A stretch of 64,000 bases of DNA from DASUPK01 sp963695805 (GTDB lineage Bacteria > Actinomycetota > Thermoleophilia > Solirubrobacterales > 70-9): assembly GCA_963695805.1 (NCBI GenBank), contig CAVOHV010000005.1, positions 1-64,000 on the forward strand, read 5' to 3'. This document shows positions 7,177-16,054 of the stretch, piece after piece. Numbering within the stretch: position 1 is the stretch's first letter; each line of letters opens with the position of its first letter. Made by a program: the position numbers and the translations under genes. A model generated the notes under the pieces. The model did not search any database. It was not told where the DNA came from and worked only from the letters and a program-made list of their open reading frames with translations.

Positions 7177-8045
7177 GGAACGGGGGCGGACTCCGATGAG
7201 CTGGCGAGGACCGCCGGGACGACGAGGTCCCAGGAACGCCTGGGGAGCTCGTGGCCGACGTCCTCGAGGGCGAGCAGCTCGGCCGACGGGATGGCTTCGG
7301 CGAGCGCGGGACCGTGCTCGAACGGGAACATCGGATCCTCCCGGCCGTGGATCACGACCGTGGGAATGGCGAGCTCCTCGAGCCGCCGACGCGGCGGATC
7401 CGCCGGATCGATCAGATCATGGTTGGTGAGCGCCGCTTCGATGTCCGTGGTCCGATCGAACATCCTCGTCGCCGCCCTGCGCACCTCGTCCTCGTCCAGC
7501 GGGGCCGAAACGCTGGCGCAGGCGCGTTGCAGCTCGACCAGATAGTCGATCACCTGTCCGCGGTCGGTCCAGTCGGGCCGCTCGACCGCGAAGCGCGCGG
7601 CGTCCTGCTCGCTCATTGACGGCAGGTCCGAGCGGTCGCGGTCGGCGAAGCTGGTCGAGATCAGCGCCAGGGAGGCGACCCTGTCCGGGTGGTCGAGCGC
7701 GATCACCTGGGCGATCGCGCCGCCCATCGACATGCCCATCAGGTGTGCGGCCCGGACGCCCAGCGCGTCGAGGATGCCGATCGCGTCCCGGACCAGATCG
7801 CCTCCGCTGTAACCGGGCTCGCCGGGCGGATAGTTGAGGGACCGACCCGTGTCGCGGTGGTCGTAGCGGATCACGAATCGCCCGCCGGCGGCGATCCGGG
7901 CACAGAGCTCCTCGTCCCACCAGTCCATCGACGCCGCCGAGCCCATGATCAGCAAGACGGCCGGGTCGCGGCGCTCGCCGAAGGTTTCGGCGCAGAGCGT
8001 GACGCCGTTGGCGTTGAGGATCAGTTCGCTGCGCAGCTTGCCCAC
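7173..8045 (-). CDS. Alpha/beta-fold hydrolase inserted between ftsI and murE
   Basis: 290 residues. The nucleophile elbow GMSMGG places the catalytic serine at residue 106, HGREDPMFP carries the acid and GHELP the histidine, a complete Ser-Asp-His triad. An oxyanion-region MGSAASMDWW segment and RYDHRDTGRS are typical of the esterase/haloperoxidase-like branch, so a small-molecule hydrolase is likely; the substrate is not deducible. GTG start; GGGAGG is immediately adjacent, so the exact start is uncertain. It runs against the dcw cluster, convergent with ftsI and divergent from murE, and probably arrived by insertion. Confidence 0.85.
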   Translation of the reverse strand: MGKLRSELILNANGVTLCAETFGERRDPAVLLIMGSAASMDWWDEELCARIAAGGRFVIRYDHRDTGRSLNYPPGEPGYSGGDLVRDAIGILDALGVRAAHLMGMSMGGAIAQVIALDHPDRVASLALISTSFADRDRSDLPSMSEQDAARFAVERPDWTDRGQVIDYLVELQRACASVSAPLDEDEVRRAATRMFDRTTDIEAALTNHDLIDPADPPRRRLEELAIPTVVIHGREDPMFPFEHGPALAEAIPSAELLALEDVGHELPRRSWDLVVPAVLASSSESAPVP

Positions 8046-8147
8046 CTCCCGGCTCTCGCCGTTTCGGGTTCCAATCAGTCTGACTCGTGAACGGCCCCAA
8101 ATTCATCGCTGTGAGGCGGCGGGCGGGCCGCGCGGCAGGGTCGCTCC

Positions 8148-8153
8148 TAGAAT
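8148..8153 (+). promoter_or_regulatory. -10 element TAGAAT for leaderless murE
   Basis: Ends 7 nt before the murE ATG; no Shine-Dalgarno between. Confidence 0.6.
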
Positions 8154-8160
8154 CGCCAGC

Positions 8161-9669
8161 ATGGAGCTGGGAGAGCTGCTGAGAGCCTCCAGGGTGGCCG
8201 CGGAGCTGCACGGCGATCCGTCCGCGGAGATCCGCGATCTGGCCTACGACAGCCGGCGTGTCGGCGCGGGCACGCTGTTCTTCTGCTTTCCGGGCGAGCG
8301 GACCGACGGGCACGACTTCGCACCGGCTGCGGTGGAGGCGGGCGCCTCGGCGCTCGTCGTCGAGCGTCCGCTCGAGCTAGACGTGCCCCAGGCCCAGGTC
8401 GAGGACGCCCGTGCGGCCATGGCGCCCATCGCGGCGACCTTCAACGGCGATCCGACCTCGGAGCTCGGCGTCGTCGGCATCACCGGCACGAACGGCAAGA
8501 CGACGACGGCCTTCCTGGTCAGACACCTGCTCGAGTCGGCGGGCCACCGCTGCGGGCTGCTGGGCACGGTCCAGCAGGTGGTCGGCGGCCGAGTCGAGGA
8601 GGTCGAGCGGACCACGCCGGAGGCGATCGATCTGCAGCACACCTTCGACCGGATGCTCGAATCGGGCGACGAGTACTGCGCGATGGAGGTCTCCTCGCAC
8701 GCCCTCGTCCTGCACCGCGCCGACTCCATCCACTTCGCCGCCAAGGTATTCACCAACCTGAGCCAGGACCACCTCGACTTCCACGCGGACATGGAGGACT
8801 ACTTCGAGGCCAAGCGGCTGCTCTTCTCCGGCGAGGGAGGCGCGCCGATCATCGAGCTGGAGGGCGGGGTCTCGGTGATTAACATCGACGATCCGTACGG
8901 TCGGCGCCTCGCCGAGGGCATCGATTGCGGTTCGGGAAGCGAGTGCGTCGGCTACTCACCGGGGGGTGGCCACGCCGATCTGAGCGCCAGGGACGTCGCC
9001 TTCGACGCCTCCGGCTCGCGCTTCACCTGCGTGACGCCGGAGGGAGAGCTCGAGGTGGGGATCCCGCTCCCGGGCGATTTCAACGTTGCGAACGCGCTGG
9101 CCGCGCTCGGCGTCGCCCGCGCCCTGGGGATCGACCTCGCCGGTGCCGCTGCGGCCCTCGGTTCGGCGGAGCAGGTGCCCGGCCGCTTCGAGTCGATCGA
9201 CGAGGGGCAGCCCTTCGCCGTCGTGGTCGACTACGCGCACACGCCCGACTCGCTGGAGAACGTGCTCGAGGCCGCTCGGCGGGTGACCGAGGGGCGCCTG
9301 ATCTGCGTCTTCGGCGCCGGCGGGGACCGCGACCGGGAGAAGCGGCCGCTGATGGGGCGGGCGGGGGCGGAGCTCTCCGACCTGGCCGTGGTCACATCCG
9401 ACAACCCGCGCTCCGAGGACCCCGCCGCGATCATCGAGCAGATCGAGGCGGGGATCGAGGAGAGCGCTCCGGCGGAGGTGATCGTCGAGCAGGACCGCCG
9501 CGCGGCAATTGCGCTCGCGCTCGGGCGGGCGAGCGAGGGTGACCTGGTGGTGATCGCCGGCAAGGGACATGAGCAGGGGCAGGAGTTCGAGGGCGGGCGC
9601 AAGGTGCCCTTCGACGACCGCGACGTGGCCCGGGACGAGCTGCGCAACCTGAAGGCCGCCGCGGGTTGA
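8161..9669 (+). CDS. murE: UDP-MurNAc-tripeptide synthetase MurE
   Basis: 502 residues. Start at ATG 8161 because an ideal -10 (TAGAAT) ends 7 nt upstream and the family motif SAEIRDLAYDSRRVGAGTLFFCFPG follows; an in-frame start at 7945 would run into the divergent hydrolase gene. ATP-binding GTNGKTTT near residue 110, FTNLSQDHLDFH central, and DNPRSEDP near residue 413. The DNPR motif marks ligases that add meso-diaminopimelate rather than lysine. Cytoplasmic step of peptidoglycan precursor synthesis. It restarts the dcw operon after the hydrolase; the stop overlaps the murF start. Confidence 0.95.
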   Translation: MELGELLRASRVAAELHGDPSAEIRDLAYDSRRVGAGTLFFCFPGERTDGHDFAPAAVEAGASALVVERPLELDVPQAQVEDARAAMAPIAATFNGDPTSELGVVGITGTNGKTTTAFLVRHLLESAGHRCGLLGTVQQVVGGRVEEVERTTPEAIDLQHTFDRMLESGDEYCAMEVSSHALVLHRADSIHFAAKVFTNLSQDHLDFHADMEDYFEAKRLLFSGEGGAPIIELEGGVSVINIDDPYGRRLAEGIDCGSGSECVGYSPGGGHADLSARDVAFDASGSRFTCVTPEGELEVGIPLPGDFNVANALAALGVARALGIDLAGAAAALGSAEQVPGRFESIDEGQPFAVVVDYAHTPDSLENVLEAARRVTEGRLICVFGAGGDRDREKRPLMGRAGAELSDLAVVTSDNPRSEDPAAIIEQIEAGIEESAPAEVIVEQDRRAAIALALGRASEGDLVVIAGKGHEQGQEFEGGRKVPFDDRDVARDELRNLKAAAG

Positions 9670-11036
9670 AGACGCTCGACGGTGAACGACTCGCCTCTGC
9701 GGCAGGCGCGGAGGTGCTCGCCAGAGGCGCCGAAGGCGGTCCCGCGCGCGCCGTGATCGACTCGCGGGAGGTCCGCGAGGGTGACCTCTTCGTCGGTCTG
9801 CCCGGGGAGCGCTATGACGGCGGCGAGTTCGGGGCTGAGGCGCTGCGCCGAGGGGCCTGGGGCATCCTGGTGCCGACTCAGTGGGGGCGCGAGCTCGCGA
9901 TGCAGCGCGACGTCGGCGCCACGGAGAAGGGGACGGGGTGGGTGCTCGGCGCGGCTGACCCCCTCGCCTCGCTGCAGTCACTCGCCCGAGCTTGGCGGGA
10001 GGAGCTGGCCTGCCAGGTCGTCGGGATCACCGGATCGACGGGCAAGACCTCGGTGAAAGACGTCTGCCGCACCCTCCTGCCCGGGGAGGTGCACGCCAGT
10101 CCCGAGAACTTCAACACCGAGATCGGCATGCCGCTGGCCATGCTGGGGGCTCCGGAGGGCACCGATGTGCTCGTCCTCGAGATGGCGATGCGGGGCCCCG
10201 GCCAGATCGCCGAGCTCTGCGCGATCGCCGAGCCCGACGTCGGCGTAATCACCAACGTGGGCCCGGTCCACGTGGAGCTCCTGCGTTCGATCGAAGCGAT
10301 CGCCGCGACCAAGGCCGAGATCATCAGTGGCCTCCGACCGGGCGGCACCGCCGTCGTCCCAGCCGATCCGGGTCCCCTGGCGCCCCACCTCGACCGCGCG
10401 CCGAAGCTCTTGCGCTTCGGGGCCGGCGGCGACGTGGAGGCAGTGGACGTGGATGCCGAGGCGGGGGAGACCGACGCGCTCGTCCGCACCCCCGTAGGCG
10501 AGCAGCGCTTCAAGTTTCCATTCGTCGAGGCGCACAATCTCGTCAACGCCCTGGCCGCGATCGCGGCGGGCGTCGCACTCGGTCTCCCGCTGGACGAGAT
10601 GGCCGGTCTGGCGCCCGGGATAGTCTTCTCGCGGCTTCGTGGGGAGCTGGTGGAGCTCCCGGAGGACGCCATCCTGATCAACGACTCCTACAACGCCAAC
10701 CCCATCTCGATGCGGGCGGCGCTGGACCATCTCGCCTCACTCGACGCGGGAGGCCGGCGTGTCGCCGTGCTGGGCGAGATGCGCGAGCTCGGCCCGGACG
10801 CGGCCGCCTATCACCGCGAGATCGGGGAGTACGCGAGGGAGCGCGGCGTCGAGCTGATCATCGGCGTCGGCGAGCAGGCCTCCGCATACGAGCCCGATCA
10901 GCAGGTGGAGGATGCCGAGACAGCCGCCGACGCGCTCGCCGCCGTGCTTGCGCCGGGCGATGCCGTCCTCGTCAAGGGCTCGCGCGCCGTTGGCCTGGAG
11001 CGGGTCGCGGAGAAGCTCGCGGAATCGGATAGCTAG
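9666..11036 (+). CDS. murF: UDP-MurNAc-pentapeptide synthetase MurF
   Basis: 456 residues, TTG start overlapping the murE stop by 4 bp. Mur ligase motifs: SREVREGDLFVGLPG, ATP loop GITGSTGKTS near residue 122, NTEIGMPL, and NDSYNANPISMRAAL in the C-terminal domain, which is characteristic of MurF. It adds D-Ala-D-Ala to the UDP-MurNAc tripeptide in the cytoplasm. The stop abuts the mraY ATG with no gap, indicating tight coupling. Confidence 0.95.
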   Translation: MKTLDGERLASAAGAEVLARGAEGGPARAVIDSREVREGDLFVGLPGERYDGGEFGAEALRRGAWGILVPTQWGRELAMQRDVGATEKGTGWVLGAADPLASLQSLARAWREELACQVVGITGSTGKTSVKDVCRTLLPGEVHASPENFNTEIGMPLAMLGAPEGTDVLVLEMAMRGPGQIAELCAIAEPDVGVITNVGPVHVELLRSIEAIAATKAEIISGLRPGGTAVVPADPGPLAPHLDRAPKLLRFGAGGDVEAVDVDAEAGETDALVRTPVGEQRFKFPFVEAHNLVNALAAIAAGVALGLPLDEMAGLAPGIVFSRLRGELVELPEDAILINDSYNANPISMRAALDHLASLDAGGRRVAVLGEMRELGPDAAAYHREIGEYARERGVELIIGVGEQASAYEPDQQVEDAETAADALAAVLAPGDAVLVKGSRAVGLERVAEKLAESDS

Positions 11037-12014
11037 ATGCTCGGCGAGATCCTGATCGCGGGGATGGCCGCGATGCTGATCTGCATCTTCCTCGGCCCGA
11101 AGTTCATCGAGTACCTGCGCCTGCGGGAGTTCGGCCAGCAGATCCGTGAGGAGGGTCCCGAGGAGCACCACGAGAAGGCGGGGACACCCACGATGGGCGG
11201 GCTGATCATCTTCACCGCGATCGCGATCCCGTATCTCGTCCTCTCGGATCGCAGCACGGCGAGCCTCGCGGTGTTCGGCGTGGCACTCGGCTGCGCCCTG
11301 ATCGGCTTCGTCGACGACTTCCTGAAGATCACGCGCCGGCGCTCACTCGGGCTCTCGGCCCGGTACAAGCTGCTCTTCCAGGCAGCTCTCGCGCTCGGCC
11401 TCTGGTACGTCGCCAAGCATTCGGTGGGGCTCGACTCGAGCCTCGAGCTGCGCATCTCGGATGCCTCGCTGGACATCCCGGACTGGGTCTATCCGATCGT
11501 GATCTTCCTCGTGATCGCCGGCTCGGCCAACGCGGTCAACCTCACAGACGGCCTCGATGGCCTCGCCGCGGGCTGTTGCGCGATCGTCCTGCTCGCCTAC
11601 ATCGCGATCACCTTCATCACCTCCGGCGAGCACGATCTCTCCCTGCTCTCGGCGACGCTCGTAGGGGGCTGCATCGGCTTTCTCTGGTTCAACGCGTTCC
11701 CGGCGTCGATCTTCATGGGGGACACCGGCTCGCTCGGGCTGGGGGGTGCGATCGGGGCGTTGGCGGTGATGACCCAGACGGAGATCCTCCTGATCATCAC
11801 CGGCGGGATCTTCGTGATCGAGGCGCTCTCGGTGGCGCTCCAGGTTGCCACCTTCAAGACGCTCCGCCGCCGCGTGCTGCTGATGGCGCCGGTCCACCAT
11901 CACTTCGAGCTGATGGCCTGGTCGGAGACCAAGATCATGCTGCGCTTCTGGATCGTGGCCGCGGTCTGCGCGGGGATCGGCTTCACGCTGTACCAGCAGG
12001 CGATCGGTACCTAG
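11037..12014 (+). CDS. mraY: Phospho-MurNAc-pentapeptide translocase MraY
   Basis: 325 residues, a polytopic membrane enzyme with about ten hydrophobic segments. Family motifs are intact: GTPTMGGLIIF, FVDDFLKI, NLTDGLDGLAAG, FMGDTGSLGLGG and PVHHHFEL, containing the catalytic aspartates and histidines. It transfers phospho-MurNAc-pentapeptide to undecaprenyl phosphate to form lipid I. It ends the murE-murF-mraY run; the following 1.3 kb holds foreign-looking minus-strand material before murD resumes the cluster. Confidence 0.96.
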   Translation: MLGEILIAGMAAMLICIFLGPKFIEYLRLREFGQQIREEGPEEHHEKAGTPTMGGLIIFTAIAIPYLVLSDRSTASLAVFGVALGCALIGFVDDFLKITRRRSLGLSARYKLLFQAALALGLWYVAKHSVGLDSSLELRISDASLDIPDWVYPIVIFLVIAGSANAVNLTDGLDGLAAGCCAIVLLAYIAITFITSGEHDLSLLSATLVGGCIGFLWFNAFPASIFMGDTGSLGLGGAIGALAVMTQTEILLIITGGIFVIEALSVALQVATFKTLRRRVLLMAPVHHHFELMAWSETKIMLRFWIVAAVCAGIGFTLYQQAIGT

Positions 12015-12048
12015 GACGGCCGCTACTAACGCGGCAATCCGCCGACCT

Positions 12049-12669
12049 CTACGTCAGCGCTGCCGCCAAGACGGGATTCGAGGTGGGCGTCGGTGACCCA
12101 CCGAGAGGTTCCGAATTGACGAGTGCGAACTCGTCGAGCTGGTCGCCACTCCCGTAGTCCTCGAACCAGTCCTCCTCCCAGTTCTGGCCAAGGCCACCGC
12201 CGTCGGGATCCTGCGTCTCGTCGCCAAGGCCGTCCGCGTCGATGTCCGGCCCAATGATGGCGTTGAAGAGCAGTTCCATGCCCGTCCCCCCGTCCATGCC
12301 ACACGGACCGCACACGTTCAGGGTCCGAGCCGGCTCGGGATTCAGCGCCGGGGCGCCGAAGTTCTTCAGGTCGTCGGAAGGGGAGGTTGCGATGAAGCCG
12401 GCGACGTCGTCCCGGCCGCCTCCCTGATTGCCGAGGCCGATCATCGGACGTCCGGGCTTGTCGATGTTGATTCCGTCGAAGACCACGGGAATTCCATCGA
12501 ACACCACACCGCGATCGACGAAGAACGGGTCGTCGGCCGGACCGACGAAGCTCTTGGCCCCACCAAGCGCCGTGGAGGCGAAAAGGTCCGTTGATCGGTG
12601 GAAGCGACTTGGGATTGGGGGCCAGTGCCATGGCCGAAGGTAGTAACCCCTACCGTGAGGCGCCCCGAA
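12049..12669 (-). pseudogene. Relic of a DUF4331-like secreted protein
   Basis: A frame of about 206 residues with no ATG and a stop just upstream (12670-12672). Its N-terminal half reads STDLFASTALGGAKSFVG, PADDPFFVDRGVVFDG and DKPGRPMIGLGNQGGGRDDVAGF, which resembles the core of DUF4331 proteins (typically FVGPRDDPFFVDLG). It then changes to an acidic DIDADGLGDETQDPDGGG region. The usual signal peptide and most of the family length are missing. A GTG at 12507 would leave only 152 residues. I read it as a decayed or rearranged fragment; the family assignment is from memory of the motif. Confidence 0.55.
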
Positions 12670-12774
12670 TCATGCTCGACCCGTCAGCTGACAACACGCA
12701 GCGAGGCGACTGAGCGTCGCGACCAGGACCCGGACTACAGACCGTCGAGACACCGCCTCTAGTTGCTACCGCAC

Positions 12775-13188
12775 CTACTCCGTCAGTCCGGCGGCTTCGA
12801 GGGCTCCCTCGGGAGTTAGGTACATCTTCTCTCCCGTAATCAAGCCCCCCTCCAGGTAGTAGACGATGCCGTAGTCCATCTCGGCCCACGAGTCGGTGCC
12901 ACGCAGCTTGCCACGTTGGGAGAAAAGGGCAACAACTCGGTTCGCTCCGGCGTCAAGGATCTTGACTGGCCTGTACCACAAATCGTCAAATGATGCGATC
13001 CAGTCGGCTCGCCATTTGAGGAACTCATCGAGGCCATGAAGCTCACCGCTATTTGGGAAGTCTTCCTCGATAGCGAAAGTCACATCCGGCGTAAAGAACT
13101 CGGCCATTTGCCCCGGCTCGGCCATCCCCTCATCGACCTCGATCCATGCGTTGAGGGAATTCGCCACAAGCTCGACGTTCTTCGACAT
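12775..13188 (-). CDS. NTF2-like/SnoaL-like protein in the dcw gap
   Basis: 137 residues. The pattern ELVANSLNAWIEVDEG, FFTPDVTFAIEEDF, GLDEFLKWRADW and a terminal beta-rich half ending MYLTPEGALEAAGLTE fits the cone-shaped NTF2-like fold (SnoaL-like or limonene-epoxide-hydrolase-like superfamily). Members are small enzymes or ligand-binding proteins; no substrate can be inferred. Base composition is visibly more A+T-rich than the flanking mur genes, consistent with transfer. It lies with the DUF4331-like relic between mraY and murD, on the opposite strand to the cluster. Confidence 0.75.
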   Translation of the reverse strand: MSKNVELVANSLNAWIEVDEGMAEPGQMAEFFTPDVTFAIEEDFPNSGELHGLDEFLKWRADWIASFDDLWYRPVKILDAGANRVVALFSQRGKLRGTDSWAEMDYGIVYYLEGGLITGEKMYLTPEGALEAAGLTE

Positions 13189-13325
13189 GACCTGCGCAGT
13201 GTCCCGTCCTTGCTGGTTGCCTCGCTAGGCCTTTATTCGGGTCTTCCGATTCCGCATGGCAGAGCGGTTTTTGGCTTCGCAAGGGGTTTTGAGGCTCGCA
13301 GCGAAAATACGAGGTTGGTGGTTAT

Positions 13326-14699
13326 GTGAACTCAGGCACGAAACCGCGCCCGCCCCTGCCTGCGGGGCCGTTTCTGGTCGTCGGGCTGGCGCGGTCCGGA
13401 GCCGCGATCGCGACGGTTCTCGCCGAGCGCGGCCAGAGGGTCATCGGCGTGGATTCGGGCAGTCCCGAGGAGGCGGCAGGGCTGGAGCAGGCGGGCGTCG
13501 AAGTCAGCTTGGGCGTGGAAGGAACACGGCAACTCGATCGTGCCCGAACGCTGGTCAAGAGCCCCGGCGTGGCGCAGGACGCGCCCGTGGTCGAGGCGGC
13601 CAGGAAGCTCGGCATCGAGGTCACCGGCGAGCTCGAGCTCGCCTGGCGGTTGATCCCGAACGCCTTCTGCGCTGTCACGGGGACGAACGGCAAGACCACG
13701 ACGAGCGAGCTGATCGCCCATCTCCACCGGACGGCGGGCCGGCCGGTCGTCGTCGCGGGCAACGTCGGAACGCCGCTGGCCTCGCTGGTCGGCGCCGTCG
13801 ACTCCGACGCCACGGTGGTCTGCGAGGCCTCCAGCTTCCAGCTCGAGGACACCTCCTTCTTCGGCCCGGAGTGCGCTGTCTTCATCAACCTCGCCGCGGA
13901 TCACCTGGACCGCCACGGCACGCTCGAGAACTATCTCGCCGCGAAGCTGCGGATCTTCGCCAACCAGGGCAACGACGACGTCGCCGTCTACAACGGCGAC
14001 ACAGAGGAACTGCGGGGGCGCGACCTGGGTGGTTGTGCCCGCCTCGTCCGCTTCTGCCCGGTGGAGGGAGAGGCTGCCGACCCGGACTGCGAGATCAGCC
14101 TCCGCGACGGAGTGATCTTCGCGGCCGATGAGCCGCTGATCCGGGCCGACGAGCTCCAGCTGCTCGGCTCCCACAACGTCGAGAACGCGATGGCCGCGGC
14201 CGCGGCGGCGCTCGCCTCCGGCCTGCCGCGCGACGCGGTGGCTGAGGGCCTGCGGAGCTTCCCCGGCGTCCGCCACCGCCTCGAGCGGATCCGCGAGCGG
14301 GGCGGCGTGCTCTGGGTCAACGACTCGAAGGCGACGAACGTGGCCTCCGCGCTGGCGGGGATCCGGGCGTTCGACGGCGGCGTCCGGCTGATCGCGGGTG
14401 GGCGGCCGAAGCAGGAGAGCTTCGAGCCTCTCGCCCCTGTGGTCGCCGAGCGCTGCGTCGCGTGCTACCTGATCGGCGAGGCGGTGGAGCGAATGGGCGC
14501 CGGGCTCGCGCCGGCGGCCGAGGCCGGCGTCGAGGTCGCGGATGTGGGCACGCTGGAGCGGGCCGTCGAGGTCGCGGCGGCCGAGGCCACGCCGGGCGAG
14601 GTCGTCCTGCTTTCCCCGGCTTGCGCGAGCTTCGATGCGTTCAAGGACTTCGAGGCGCGGGGGGACCGCTTCCGTCAGCTGGTCGAGGCCCTGCCGTGA
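13326..14699 (+). CDS. murD: UDP-MurNAc-L-alanine:D-glutamate ligase MurD
   Basis: 457 residues. GTG at 13326; no strong ribosome site, so the start is the least certain part. N-terminal Rossmann segment FLVVGLARSGAAIATVL, ATP loop TGTNGKTTTSEL near residue 118, INLAADHLDRHGT, and VNDSKATNVASALAG plus LIAGGRPKQESFEPL in the C-terminal domain are MurD signatures. It adds D-glutamate to UDP-MurNAc-L-Ala. It resumes the dcw cluster after the minus-strand island; the stop overlaps the ftsW start. Confidence 0.94.
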   Translation: MNSGTKPRPPLPAGPFLVVGLARSGAAIATVLAERGQRVIGVDSGSPEEAAGLEQAGVEVSLGVEGTRQLDRARTLVKSPGVAQDAPVVEAARKLGIEVTGELELAWRLIPNAFCAVTGTNGKTTTSELIAHLHRTAGRPVVVAGNVGTPLASLVGAVDSDATVVCEASSFQLEDTSFFGPECAVFINLAADHLDRHGTLENYLAAKLRIFANQGNDDVAVYNGDTEELRGRDLGGCARLVRFCPVEGEAADPDCEISLRDGVIFAADEPLIRADELQLLGSHNVENAMAAAAAALASGLPRDAVAEGLRSFPGVRHRLERIRERGGVLWVNDSKATNVASALAGIRAFDGGVRLIAGGRPKQESFEPLAPVVAERCVACYLIGEAVERMGAGLAPAAEAGVEVADVGTLERAVEVAAAEATPGEVVLLSPACASFDAFKDFEARGDRFRQLVEALP

Positions 14700-16054
14700 G
14701 CAAGTCGATGCGAGGGCGCGCGAAAGCGCGACCCGTGAGAGGCGGGAAGCCGACCGCGCCGCCATTGGAGTACTCGCTGCTGTTGACGGCGACGCTCTGC
14801 CTGCTCGCCATCGGCGCGGTGATGGTGTTCAGCGCGAGCTCCGCCCGCTCGCTGCTGAACCACGGTGGCAGCGGCTTCTACTACCTGGAGCGCACCCTGC
14901 TGTTCGGGGCGATCGGACTGGTGGCGATGAGGGTCGCCGCAGTTCGCGGGGTCGCGGCCGTCAAGGTCCTCACTCCGCTGATCCTGGGCGTATCCCTGTT
15001 CTTCCTGTTCGCGGTGCTGCTGCCCGGGGTCGGTCATCAGGTGAACGGCTCACAGCGCTGGATCGGCGCAGGGATCGTGCAGTTCCAGCCCTCCGAGCTA
15101 GCGAAGCTCGCGCTGGTGCTCTACGGCGCGTTCCTGCTCTCGAAGGAGCCGAAGCGCGCCCGGACGCTGGGCGGCCTCGGGCCATACCTGCTGATCGTGG
15201 GTCTCGCCCTGCTGCTGATCGCGAAGGAGCCGGATCTCGGCACCACGATCATCGCCTCGACCGCGGTCTGCTGCGTTCTCTTCCTCGGAGGTGTGAGGCC
15301 CCGGACCCTGGCGCCCGTCGGGATTGCCATCGCGGTGATCGGCGTCGGGATGGTCGCCATGAATCCCTACCAGGAGGCCCGTCTGACGGGCTTCCTCCAT
15401 CCCAACAGCGACACGGGCGGGGCCGGTTTCCAGGCGAAGCAGGCCACGATCGCGATCGGCTCCGGGGGGATGTTCGGGGTCGGCCTCGGAGAGAGCGTGC
15501 AGAAGGCCTCCTATCTGCCCGAGGCTCACACCGACATGATCGCGGCGGTGATCGGCGAGGAGCTGGGGTTGGCCGGGATGTTCCTGCTGATCGGGCTGTT
15601 CGGGATGTTCGGCTACGCCGGGCTCCGGGCGGCGCACCGCGCCCGCGACCGCTTCAGCAAGCTGCTCGCGGCGGGACTCACCTCGCTGATCTTGGCCCAG
15701 GCTGCCCTCAACCTGTTCGCCGTGCTCGGACTGGCGCCACTCACCGGAGTACCCCTGCCATTCGTCTCGTACGGAGGGACGAGTCTGGTGATGACGCTGG
15801 CCGCGGCCGGGCTGATCCTCAACGTCGCACGCCGACCCGCCCGCGCCAAGGCCGCGGGACGCACTCGCTCCGGCCACTCGCGCAGCGGTGGGAGCCGCAC
15901 GGCCGGGGGCCCTGCGAGACTGCGCGTGGTCGAGGGCCGAACTGACACCAGGAGGAAGCGCACAGCGAGCAATGGCAAGAATCGTGATAGCGGCCGGCGG
16001 CACGGCGGGGCACGTCGTACCGGCGATCGCCGTCGCCGACGCGCTTCGCGCTGA
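14696..16054 (+). CDS. ftsW: Septal peptidoglycan polymerase FtsW (SEDS family)
   Basis: 452 residues from GTG 14696, overlapping the murD stop by 4 bp. A polytopic protein of about ten helices carrying SEDS motifs: GAVMVFSASSARS, QPSELAKLALVLY, EPDLGTTIIAS, EAHTDMIAAVIGEELG and GVPLPFVSYGGTSLV. It polymerises glycan strands from lipid II with FtsI. The last 75 or so residues are a hydrophilic Arg/Gly/Ser-rich cytoplasmic tail whose final 83 bp overlap murG in another frame, an unusually long overlap. Confidence 0.94.
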   Translation: MSKSMRGRAKARPVRGGKPTAPPLEYSLLLTATLCLLAIGAVMVFSASSARSLLNHGGSGFYYLERTLLFGAIGLVAMRVAAVRGVAAVKVLTPLILGVSLFFLFAVLLPGVGHQVNGSQRWIGAGIVQFQPSELAKLALVLYGAFLLSKEPKRARTLGGLGPYLLIVGLALLLIAKEPDLGTTIIASTAVCCVLFLGGVRPRTLAPVGIAIAVIGVGMVAMNPYQEARLTGFLHPNSDTGGAGFQAKQATIAIGSGGMFGVGLGESVQKASYLPEAHTDMIAAVIGEELGLAGMFLLIGLFGMFGYAGLRAAHRARDRFSKLLAAGLTSLILAQAALNLFAVLGLAPLTGVPLPFVSYGGTSLVMTLAAAGLILNVARRPARAKAAGRTRSGHSRSGGSRTAGGPARLRVVEGRTDTRRKRTASNGKNRDSGRRHGGARRTGDRRRRRASR

